Source: Candidatus Heimdallarchaeota archaeon (lineage in GTDB: Archaea > Asgardarchaeota > Heimdallarchaeia > JABLTI01). From it: a stretch of DNA of 6,873 nt. Every line of letters starts with the position of its first letter. Within the stretch, counting starts at the first letter, position 1. The stretch is taken from the NCBI GenBank assembly GCA_030667035.1, contig DAOUWQ010000074.1, positions 1 through 6,873 of the forward strand, in the 5' to 3' direction. Positions 1-5,172 of this stretch are shown one piece after another. Under the pieces are notes generated by a model that did not search any database, was not told the origin of the DNA, and saw only the letters and a list, made by a program, of their open reading frames with translations. Both the position numbers and the translations under genes were made by a program.

Positions 1-1207
1 GAGCTTTCAACTCCTTCTTTTTCTGGAAAGATAAGGAATGGCTTCCTGTTTGCTCATCACTAATTAGAAAATTACTAATCCAAATTAAACCAAGAATTTC
101 ATTTCTTATTTGAAAATCTAAGCGCCATATTCTTTTATCTAAACCAAGTTCTTGATAATTTACAATCGAAATTGTTTTTTGAGAAAAAGCTATCTTATTT
201 TTTTTACAGAAATCTGCAAGATAGTGATTGATTATTTTTTTATCTTCTCCTTCATATATTGAATAGATACAAAAGGATCCATTTGGGTGTGGGACAAGAA
301 GTTTGTATAAAACACCAGCTTCAAATAAGTAAGTAATATCCTTCTCCCGAAAACGAGTTTCGTCTAAAGCCATTTTAAATTTGCCAATACGCTCTCTGTC
401 TGCTTTTTTTGCATATATCCAATTGTTCAAAGCAACTTCATTATAAAATTCTCGATGTTCGTCCGTTATTATTGAATAATTTTTCTTAGTGCTGTTCTCA
501 TTCATTTTAGGTGTGAGTGATTGAGAGAGATGCTTCAAATTCTTCGTTTTATTTTGTTTTTTCTGTTTAGACCTCTTCTTCTTAAGAGGTGAAGGTGTTG
601 CTTGTGCTAAGGACTCTTTTAGAGTCATATCAAAACTAACTGTAGGAGCTGGTTCTATAGCTTTTTTTTTATCGTTACTATTTGCTGAACGAACATGTTC
701 AATTGCATCTTCCCATAATTTATCAAATTCCATTTCTAATTGAGCAGTTTCTGCTGTGCTTTCACGCTGTGCAGGAATGTTTTGATAAGGAATAGCTTCT
801 TCTTCAGATTCTAATGAGAAAAGATCGTCTATTTCAAGATCTTGTGTTTCCTCAACTTCATTTTCTACTTCACTACGATCTAATTCGATATTTTCCGTCT
901 CCTCAAAAATTAGCTCGTCTGTAAAATCATCTAATTCTACAATAGTATCTTTCTCTATCGGAAGGTTGTTTTTATTCTTATACCAATAATAGGTAATTAG
1001 TAATATTTCAAATCCAAAGAGTCCTACGATTAGTAACCAGCTTCTGGAAAGTACATAAGCAGGAATAGAAAGTAAAAAAACAAAATGACTAGTAAATGAA
1101 GAGGCAGAAATGAGTAGAAAGACATACGTTATCAAAACAACGTAATTTATTATTGTAGTACCTGTTAAAAGCTTCTTGAGAGTACTCTTACTCAATTGAA
1201 ATTTCAT
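1..1207 (-). CDS. Membrane-anchored protein of unknown family, C-terminus cut by window edge
   Basis: I translated this open frame by hand: it runs without a stop for 402 codons from the ATG at 1207 to the left edge, so the C-terminus is missing. I do not recognise the family. Residues about 14-36 and 57-76 are hydrophobic helices, and a shorter hydrophobic stretch lies at 41-53, so there are two or three membrane spans at the N-terminus. Residues about 86-140 are very rich in Glu and Asp and probably disordered. A Lys/Arg-rich patch follows at about 208-226. From about 248 the composition becomes that of a folded domain; 269-317 (helix-rich, then a turn PHPNG between hydrophobic strands) could be a winged-helix-like unit, which is only a guess. 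The large part should be cytoplasmic. The start is chosen because a TATA-like box lies about 45 bases upstream. The frame stays open further upstream with only GTG/TTG alternatives. Confidence 0.85.
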   Translation of the reverse strand, partial: MKFQLSKSTLKKLLTGTTIINYVVLITYVFLLISASSFTSHFVFLLSIPAYVLSRSWLLIVGLFGFEILLITYYWYKNKNNLPIEKDTIVELDDFTDELIFEETENIELDRSEVENEVEETQDLEIDDLFSLESEEEAIPYQNIPAQRESTAETAQLEMEFDKLWEDAIEHVRSANSNDKKKAIEPAPTVSFDMTLKESLAQATPSPLKKKRSKQKKQNKTKNLKHLSQSLTPKMNENSTKKNYSIITDEHREFYNEVALNNWIYAKKADRERIGKFKMALDETRFREKDITYLFEAGVLYKLLVPHPNGSFCIYSIYEGEDKKIINHYLADFCKKNKIAFSQKTISIVNYQELGLDKRIWRLDFQIRNEILGLIWISNFLISDEQTGSHSLSFQKKKELKA

Positions 1208-1250
1208 GTAAACCCAACTCGAAAGACTGTATAAGAATATATTAATTGAC

Positions 1251-1259
1251 CCTTTTAAA
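1251..1259 (-). promoter_or_regulatory. TATA-like promoter for the leftward membrane-protein gene
   Basis: Read on the minus strand this is TTTAAAAGG, about 44-50 bases before the ATG at 1207. With usual archaeal spacing, transcription would start near 1230 and leave a leader of about 20 bases. This supports the ATG over the earlier GTG/TTG codons. Assigned by eye only. Confidence 0.4.
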
Positions 1260-1292
1260 CTCAAACAATTAGTTTTGAGTAAATAGTTTACT
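1260..1292. repeat. Two overlapping inverted repeats beside the TATA-like box
   Basis: CTCAAA (1260-1265) pairs with TTTGAG (1274-1279). AGTAAA (1278-1283) pairs perfectly with TTTACT (1287-1292) across a 3-base spacer. Both lie directly upstream, on the minus strand, of the TATA-like box at 1251-1259, which is where an archaeal regulator could bind. In such AT-rich DNA short palindromes also arise by chance. Confidence 0.35.
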
Positions 1293-1350
1293 TGTAAAAA
1301 AGCATTCACTGAACGACGAAAAATAATTGACAAAGCGGCTTTATTGATTC

Positions 1351-1602
1351 TTATTCATGATTTTGTGAATTAAATATACAAATCGTGGTGCTCATTGTGA
1401 ATCCTGATTTATGGGCTCTATGTTGCTCAACCTTATGTGGACATGTGGTACATTGTTTTGTTGAAAGTGGTTGGCAGGATTTGGGGCACAAAATCTCTCT
1501 AAATTTGAGTTGTGAGTTATCTATACTATTAGCATTGGAACCAATTTCTCTTTTAGAGGATTTTTCTATTTCGTTTCTGGATGTCAGCATTTCTTTAAAC
1601 AT
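1351..1602 (-). CDS. Possible small Cys-rich (zinc-binding?) protein
   Basis: This frame encodes an 83-residue hydrophilic protein from the ATG at 1602; a TTG three codons earlier (1611) is the alternative start. The first 35 residues are charged. The second half holds four cysteines spaced C-x3-C-x7-C-x2-C (residues 39, 43, 51, 54), followed by His56, His61 and His64, and a lone Cys75. This could be a zinc-binding knuckle, but the spacing matches no family I can name. An AAGG motif lies 10 bases before the ATG and could serve as ribosome binding site. It is on the same strand as the unknown membrane-protein gene, 143 bases upstream of it. The opposite strand also carries a long open frame here, but that one has the hydrophobic, Leu/Ile/Cys-rich look of an antisense shadow. 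No homologue is known to me, so the gene is tentative. Confidence 0.35.
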   Translation of the reverse strand: MFKEMLTSRNEIEKSSKREIGSNANSIDNSQLKFREILCPKSCQPLSTKQCTTCPHKVEQHRAHKSGFTMSTTICIFNSQNHE

Positions 1603-1783
1603 TGTTTTCAACCTTAACTTGGTTTGTAATTATCTGCATTTTCACGCAATTCAGCAAACAATAATGAGCAAATTGCCTTTTAAAGACCTCAAAACTTACA
1701 AGAAAGCATTGCTGGTGCAAAGTATGATTTCTACAAAAATTAGCTTCAACAGAATCTTTTCTGCATTTTTTTAATTTATTGTC
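1603..1783. other. Intergenic spacer with no convincing gene
   Basis: If the small Cys-rich ORF is not real, the gene-free stretch extends from 1208 to 1827. It holds a modest inverted repeat, GCAATT (1646-1651) with AATTGC (1671-1676), and a T-run near 1765-1772. I see no tRNA-like fold. A 36-codon frame at 1664-1774 lacks a ribosome binding site. Confidence 0.5.
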
Positions 1784-1792
1784 TTTTAAATA
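1784..1792 (+). promoter_or_regulatory. TATA-like promoter for the seven-helix membrane protein
   Basis: TTTTAAATA ends 35 bases before the ATG at 1828, the usual archaeal placement. Transcription would begin about 10-15 bases before the start codon. A weak GTGGGT (1817-1822) is the only ribosome-binding-like motif. Confidence 0.45.
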
Positions 1793-1827
1793 CTGAATTT
1801 CTCAACTTACTTCTGAGTGGGTAACAA

Positions 1828-2619
1828 ATGATCACAACATTCAACCTCTTTAATGCGATTGCTTGGATTGTCGCTGGATTTATTTCTGCTATAATTAGCA
1901 TATTATTTCTAATTAAAAATCCAAAGAAAAAATTAAACCAGCTATTCTCAGCGGGTTTTCTCTTTTGGTCGTTTTCATTGATCTTTAATGGAATAAATTT
2001 TACAGTAGCTTATAGCTCTGTATTTATAGCAAATATCTTTAGAGATTTATGTGTAGTGACAGGCATTCTTTGTGCACTTACACTATTCATAGCTTCTGTA
2101 GGGATCTATTTCGGAGCGGAAAAAGTTAGCTGGATTTTAACGGTTATACTAACTATTCTTGGAATTGTGCTGTCCGTTTTTGGAACAATAAATGATTGGG
2201 TAACAGAAGATGGATTTGGAGGGTATAAGACAACAGATAACTGGTTTGGAAAAACATGTGTTCAGATTATTCCTGCAATTTTCGTTATTGCTGGCTTAGT
2301 TTTACTAATTCTTACGTATTTTACTCTTGAAAATAAAGCAGCAAAGAAGCGCATCGGATATTTCACATTGGGATTTACTACCATTGTACTTGGATTACTA
2401 ATGTTTGTATTTGATGCGATAGTTGATGTATCTCCTTATATTTTCCTAACGTTAGCAATCTCCTCTTGGGTTGCCGGTCCAATATTAATGCTCATAGGTT
2501 TCTATGTCAACCCTACAACCAATGCTCATCAGGTAGTTGTTGAGACTGTAGGTACGACAGATACAAAGATACTCGATCAGAAGCAACAACAACAGCAGAA
2601 ACTTGAAAGACCTTCCTAA
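1828..2619 (+). CDS. Seven-transmembrane protein of unknown function with Gln-rich tail
   Basis: This is a 263-residue integral membrane protein. Hydrophobic helices are at about 8-29, 38-62, 73-96, 101-120, 145-166, 176-197 and 203-227. The basic loops (NPKKK at 31-35; Lys/Arg-rich 168-175) fall between helices 1-2 and 5-6, and the acidic loop (121-142) between helices 4-5. By the positive-inside rule this gives N-terminus out and C-terminus in. The tail (228-263) is polar and contains KQQQQQK. The layout resembles the seven-helix sensor modules that in other proteins are joined to histidine kinases, but no kinase or other effector domain follows here. Helix 7 has no lysine, so it is not a retinal rhodopsin. 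It stands alone with its own promoter-like box, and its stop codon overlaps the edge of a structured inverted repeat. Function unknown; the gene itself is well supported. Confidence 0.85.
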   Translation: MITTFNLFNAIAWIVAGFISAIISILFLIKNPKKKLNQLFSAGFLFWSFSLIFNGINFTVAYSSVFIANIFRDLCVVTGILCALTLFIASVGIYFGAEKVSWILTVILTILGIVLSVFGTINDWVTEDGFGGYKTTDNWFGKTCVQIIPAIFVIAGLVLLILTYFTLENKAAKKRIGYFTLGFTTIVLGLLMFVFDAIVDVSPYIFLTLAISSWVAGPILMLIGFYVNPTTNAHQVVVETVGTTDTKILDQKQQQQQKLERPS

Positions 2620-2698
2620 TAGGTGGTTATGATATCAATAGGTATCAGCGACACTTTATTGGATCCCTTACAATAAAATGTTGGCAATACCACCTATT
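2618..2698. repeat. 81-base inverted-repeat element, possible structured RNA or MITE
   Basis: A perfect 10-bp inverted repeat, AATAGGTGGT (2618-2627) with ACCACCTATT (2689-2698), encloses two further hairpins. GATATC (2631-2636) pairs with GGTATC (2641-2646) around loop AATA, with one G-T pair. TTTATTG (2655-2661) pairs perfectly with CAATAAA (2671-2677) around a 9-base loop. Together they make a three-way junction. TTCCT occurs at 2613-2617 and again at 2698-2702, like a short target duplication, although one base overlaps the repeat. The first bases supply two letters of the stop codon of the upstream gene. It may be a mobile-element remnant, a 3'-end RNA structure or a terminator. Confidence 0.6.
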
Positions 2699-2704
2699 TC
2701 CTAC

Positions 2705-2738
2705 TTTTTCTTTAATTACTCAAAAATAGAAAGAAAAA
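2705..2738 (+). terminator. Pyrimidine tract and 9-bp A/T hairpin after the seven-helix gene
   Basis: TTTTTCTTT (2705-2713) is a perfect inverted repeat of AAAGAAAAA (2730-2738) with a 16-base loop. The T-rich arm follows the 81-base element and would suit archaeal U-tract termination of the upstream transcript. All pairs but one are A-T, so the helix itself would be weak. Confidence 0.4.
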
Positions 2739-2758
2739 ATTCGCTAACTTACATCTAC

Positions 2759-2767
2759 TTTTAAAAA
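2759..2767 (+). promoter_or_regulatory. TATA-like promoter for the CRM-domain gene
   Basis: TTTTAAAAA ends 38 bases before the GTG at 2806. Predicted transcription start is near 2788, leaving a short leader. That leader contains GTGAT (2796-2800), a match to the extended anti-Shine-Dalgarno complement (GGAGGTGAT), five bases before the GTG. Confidence 0.4.
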
Positions 2768-2805
2768 CAAATTCCTTTGAAAAGGTAATTGAGATGTGAT
2801 AAAGC

Positions 2806-3087
2806 GTGACAACTAATCTAAAGAAGAAACTAAAAAACCGTTTAGCAGCTACATGGGCTGAACAAGCAAAGGTACATGTCGGAAAAAACGGTCTATCTGA
2901 AACGCTCTTTAAGGAAATAAGTAATCAATTGGAGCTTAAAGATCTAGTAAAAATCAAATTTCTGCAGAATTTCCAGACAGAAAATTTCGATGCAGATATA
3001 AAAAAGATATGCAAAAAAACCAGCTCAACTTTAGTTGGCAAAAGAGGCAAAGTAATTATTGTCTATAAAGGAATTAAAAGGGATTAA
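2806..3087 (+). CDS. yhbY: CRM/YhbY-domain RNA-binding protein
   Basis: This 93-residue basic protein starts at GTG. It is almost entirely one CRM (CRS1-YhbY) domain. The segment at 24-31, VHVGKNGL, matches the VxxGxNGLTE signature of bacterial YhbY. The hydrophobic strand around LVKIKFL (46-52) follows, and the conserved LVGKRGKVIIVYK block (76-88) carries the GxxG loop that contacts RNA. In bacteria YhbY associates with pre-50S particles, and in plants CRM domains act in group II intron splicing. Archaeal members are single-domain and presumed to bind rRNA or tRNA, so the role here is inferred from the family. It has its own TATA-like box and is followed by a T-rich terminator, so it may be transcribed alone, although readthrough into prs is possible. 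The start is supported by GTGAT five bases before it. Confidence 0.88.
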   Translation: MTTNLKKKLKNRLAATWAEQAKVHVGKNGLSETLFKEISNQLELKDLVKIKFLQNFQTENFDADIKKICKKTSSTLVGKRGKVIIVYKGIKRD

Positions 3088-3108
3088 TTGAAAAGTTCCT
3101 TTTTTTCT
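3067..3108 (+). terminator. Hairpin plus T-run at the end of the CRM-domain gene
   Basis: AAAGGAA (3067-3073) can pair with TTCCTTT (3096-3102). Inside or in competition, AATTAA (3072-3077) pairs with TTAATT (3084-3089). Seven T residues run 3100-3106, then CT. The hairpin overlaps the gene's last codons. In archaea the T-run alone may suffice for termination. Confidence 0.45.
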
Positions 3109-3111
3109 CAA

Positions 3112-3127
3112 GGTGAAATTATATAAT
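3112..3127 (+). promoter_or_regulatory. prs: BRE/TATA-like promoter for the prs cluster
   Basis: TATATAAT (3120-3127) is the best TATA box in the window, preceded by the purine-rich GGTGAAAT, which would suit a TFB-recognition element. The prs ATG is 44 bases after the box, so the leader would be about 20 bases. The same GGTGA also reads as a Shine-Dalgarno for the small frame at 3130-3174, so the two readings compete. Confidence 0.5.
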
Positions 3128-3129
3128 AG

Positions 3130-3174
3130 ATGAAATCTAAAATTAGCATACAAGATATAGTTGATGTTTCATGA
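3130..3174 (+). CDS. Possible 14-codon leader ORF coupled to prs
   Basis: The frame encodes MKSKISIQDIVDVS and its TGA overlaps the prs start as ATGA, the arrangement used for translational coupling. AAGGTGA (3110-3116) lies 13 bases upstream and matches the archaeal anti-Shine-Dalgarno. If the TATA box at 3120-3127 is used, the message begins inside this frame and it is not translated. It would matter only on transcripts reading through from the CRM-domain gene. No functional codon bias (such as repeated codons) is visible. Confidence 0.2.
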   Translation: MKSKISIQDIVDVS

Positions 3175-4049
3175 CCACAATTATTTCAGGACCAGGACAA
3201 TCAAATATTGGTGAACAATTAGCTAAATTGCTAAAAGCTGATTTAATTAACATTCAACATAAATTTTTCCCAGATGGAGAAAGGGATTTGATTTTCTCCA
3301 AAGAAACTTGTGATGAACAGACAATTATAGTTCAATCTATTGTTCCACCTCAGGATTCAAACTTGATTAGCCTTCTCCAAATGGCTTATACTGCTCAAGA
3401 ATTTGGTGCAAAGGACATTTCATTAGTTACACCATATTTAGCTTATGCAGCTAAGGATAGGAGAATATTACCGGGTGAAGTTGTTAGTATTTTTAATATT
3501 TTTAAGATGATTGAAGCCACACCAGCTAAGAGATTATTTGTAGTAGATATCCATAATCCAGAAGTTTTACTAGGGAAAGAGGATTTTTATCATAATTTCT
3601 CTGCAATGTCCGATTTTGGCAAATATTTTCTAAAGAAGAATCTCGACAATCCACTTGTGCTAGCACCTGATGTTGGTGCAAAAGAGCGAGTAGCAATAAT
3701 TGGTAAAGTAATGAATGCAGAAACGGATTATTTTGATAAAAAACGCGAACCAATTTCTGGTGAAGCAAAACTTTTCCCACATGAAATTTCGGTTAAAAAT
3801 AGAGATGTAATAATTGCTGATGAGCTAATTCGTACCGGTGGTACAATAGTCAAAGCAATACAAGCACTTCAAGAAATGAATGCCGGAAGAATATTTGTTG
3901 CTAGTACTCATATGATGCTTGTAAATGATGCTGATAAAAAAATTCTTGCTGCAGGTGCAGAAGAGCTAATCGGAACAGATAGTTTACCATCAGAATATGG
4001 CATAGTTCCAGTAGCACCGATGATTAAAGATCAGCTAAATAAGCATTGA
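3171..4049 (+). CDS. prs: Ribose-phosphate pyrophosphokinase (PRPP synthase)
   Basis: The enzyme makes 5-phosphoribosyl-1-pyrophosphate from ribose 5-phosphate and ATP in the cytoplasm, for purine, pyrimidine, histidine and cofactor synthesis. The 292-residue length fits archaeal PRPP synthases, and the fold is two phosphoribosyltransferase-like halves. Visible motifs are FPDGE (33-37), the ATP loop region AYAAKDRR (91-98), VDIH (125-128) with the metal-contacting His, APDVGAKERV (165-174), DKKR (189-192), and the PRPP loop ADELIRTGGT (216-225). Several are divergent: the usual ARQD before the basic pair reads AAKD, APDxGG reads APDVGA, and the diacid of the PRPP loop is DE instead of DD. The start is the ATG overlapping a small leader frame. 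It opens a likely operon: the methyltransferase gene starts 16 bases after the stop. Identity is firm; whether kinetics are standard cannot be told. Confidence 0.93.
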   Translation: MTTIISGPGQSNIGEQLAKLLKADLINIQHKFFPDGERDLIFSKETCDEQTIIVQSIVPPQDSNLISLLQMAYTAQEFGAKDISLVTPYLAYAAKDRRILPGEVVSIFNIFKMIEATPAKRLFVVDIHNPEVLLGKEDFYHNFSAMSDFGKYFLKKNLDNPLVLAPDVGAKERVAIIGKVMNAETDYFDKKREPISGEAKLFPHEISVKNRDVIIADELIRTGGTIVKAIQALQEMNAGRIFVASTHMMLVNDADKKILAAGAEELIGTDSLPSEYGIVPVAPMIKDQLNKH

Positions 4050-4065
4050 ACTGGAATGAGTATAT

Positions 4066-5172
4066 TTGACAGATTTAAAAGAAGCATCATTGGGAAAAAC
4101 AGTTGAACATCCCAATAAATCATTCTTTTTTCAACTTTCAGGAATACATCCAGAGTTACCATCAATTGAAATATTTTCAATATTGAAAGGAGAAGAATTT
4201 CAATATAAAGTGCTGGAAAAGAAAGATCAATTTCTACTATTAAATTGCTCTGAGCAAGCTGCCTATAAGACTGCAGAAAGGGCAGCATATTGCCGTCGTT
4301 CTGTAGAATTATTATATCGTTCAGAGGTGGGCTCTAAAACAACGGAAAACATTGCAAAGAATATCTCAGAGCATATTGAGTTTACCAAACTTTTACAGAA
4401 AGATGCTCGATTCAAAGTAAGAGTTTATCGAATCGGAAAGGCACAGGCAAAACATGTTTCAATACATCTGGAAAAGGCAATTGGCGATATGGTTTGGGAA
4501 CAAACGAACGGTGCATGTAAAGCTGATATGAAAAATCCGACAATAATATTCATAGTAATGTTTACTGAAAATGACTTTTTCTTTGGTCGTGAAACCTTTT
4601 CGAGGAAAAAGGGTTCATTTACTGACCGTCGACCTGATTTACGACCATACTTCAAACCAGGAACATTGGAACCAAGATTTGCTCGTTTGATGGTTAATCT
4701 GTCTCGAGCAAAACCTGGTGAATATTTGCTGGATCCTTTTTGTGGACCTGGTGGTATATTGATCGAAGGTGCAATAATTGGATGCAAAATATTGGGTTCA
4801 GATTTGGACAAACGAATGGTTAAAGGATCCAAGAAAAATATTGACTATTATGCTCCATCCAACAATGCGGGTTTTGTGATATCTGATGCAAAACAATTAC
4901 CATTTAAGAATAAAATAAAATCAATTGCAACAGATCCTCCATATGGAAGATCAACATCAACTTATGGAAAAGAGATAGAAGATTTACTCACTCGGTTCTT
5001 ACAAAATGCAAGTCAGATCCTCGAAAAAGATGGTATAATTGCAATAGGGATGTTTGAAGAGGTTCCTTTACAAGAAATAGTAGAAAAATCGGGTTTTATT
5101 TTAGAACACTTTGAAAAAATTTACATTCATAGATCACTAACACGAAGGATAGGGGTTTGTCGATTAAAATGA
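4066..5172 (+). CDS. trmG10: tRNA (guanine10-N2)-dimethyltransferase, THUMP type
   Basis: This enzyme (Trm-G10/archaeal Trm11 family) methylates the exocyclic N2 of guanosine 10 in tRNA, using S-adenosylmethionine, to form m2G and m2,2G. The start is a TTG: an in-frame TGA lies at 4057-4059 and no ATG occurs in the first 140 codons. GGA and GAG motifs at 4053-4060 precede the TTG. Residues 20-40 match the usual N-terminus of the family, so the first ~18 residues are an extension, and the TTG at residue 9 is an alternative start. A THUMP RNA-binding domain covers about 60-170. The Rossmann methyltransferase domain follows: motif I DPFCGPGG (223-230), acidic motif II SDLDKR (245-250), and catalytic motif IV DPPYGRSTST (290-299), characteristic of this family. 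It sits 16 bases after prs, and its stop overlaps the RNase Z start, so three genes are probably cotranscribed and the last two translationally coupled. Confidence 0.93.
   Translation: MTDLKEASLGKTVEHPNKSFFFQLSGIHPELPSIEIFSILKGEEFQYKVLEKKDQFLLLNCSEQAAYKTAERAAYCRRSVELLYRSEVGSKTTENIAKNISEHIEFTKLLQKDARFKVRVYRIGKAQAKHVSIHLEKAIGDMVWEQTNGACKADMKNPTIIFIVMFTENDFFFGRETFSRKKGSFTDRRPDLRPYFKPGTLEPRFARLMVNLSRAKPGEYLLDPFCGPGGILIEGAIIGCKILGSDLDKRMVKGSKKNIDYYAPSNNAGFVISDAKQLPFKNKIKSIATDPPYGRSTSTYGKEIEDLLTRFLQNASQILEKDGIIAIGMFEEVPLQEIVEKSGFILEHFEKIYIHRSLTRRIGVCRLK

Noticed and set aside
208..226. Reading the basic patch encoded near 530-585 as a nuclear-type localisation signal
   Set aside because: Lysine clusters are common in low-complexity linkers, and nothing else supports a targeting role (coordinates here are the residue numbers of the leftward membrane protein).
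1385..1774. 129-codon plus-strand open frame
   Set aside because: No ribosome binding site. The product is a Leu/Ile/Cys-rich mixture typical of the antisense of a hydrophilic frame, and it lies opposite the more protein-like Cys-rich minus frame.
1664..1774. 36-codon frame beginning MSKLPFKDLKTYKKAL, which faintly resembles the start of S23/four-helix-bundle proteins
   Set aside because: Too short, no ribosome binding site, and the likeness covers only about 12 residues.
1828..2619. Seven-helix protein as a microbial rhodopsin
   Set aside because: The last helix has no lysine for retinal attachment, and no rhodopsin motif is visible.
4425..4832. 135-codon minus-strand frame inside trmG10
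   Set aside because: It is fully antisense to the conserved methyltransferase motifs, so it is a shadow frame.
5157..5168. TTG at 5157 as start of RNase Z
   Set aside because: It leaves one base after AGGGG. The ATG at 5169 makes an ATGA overlap and agrees better with the family N-terminus.
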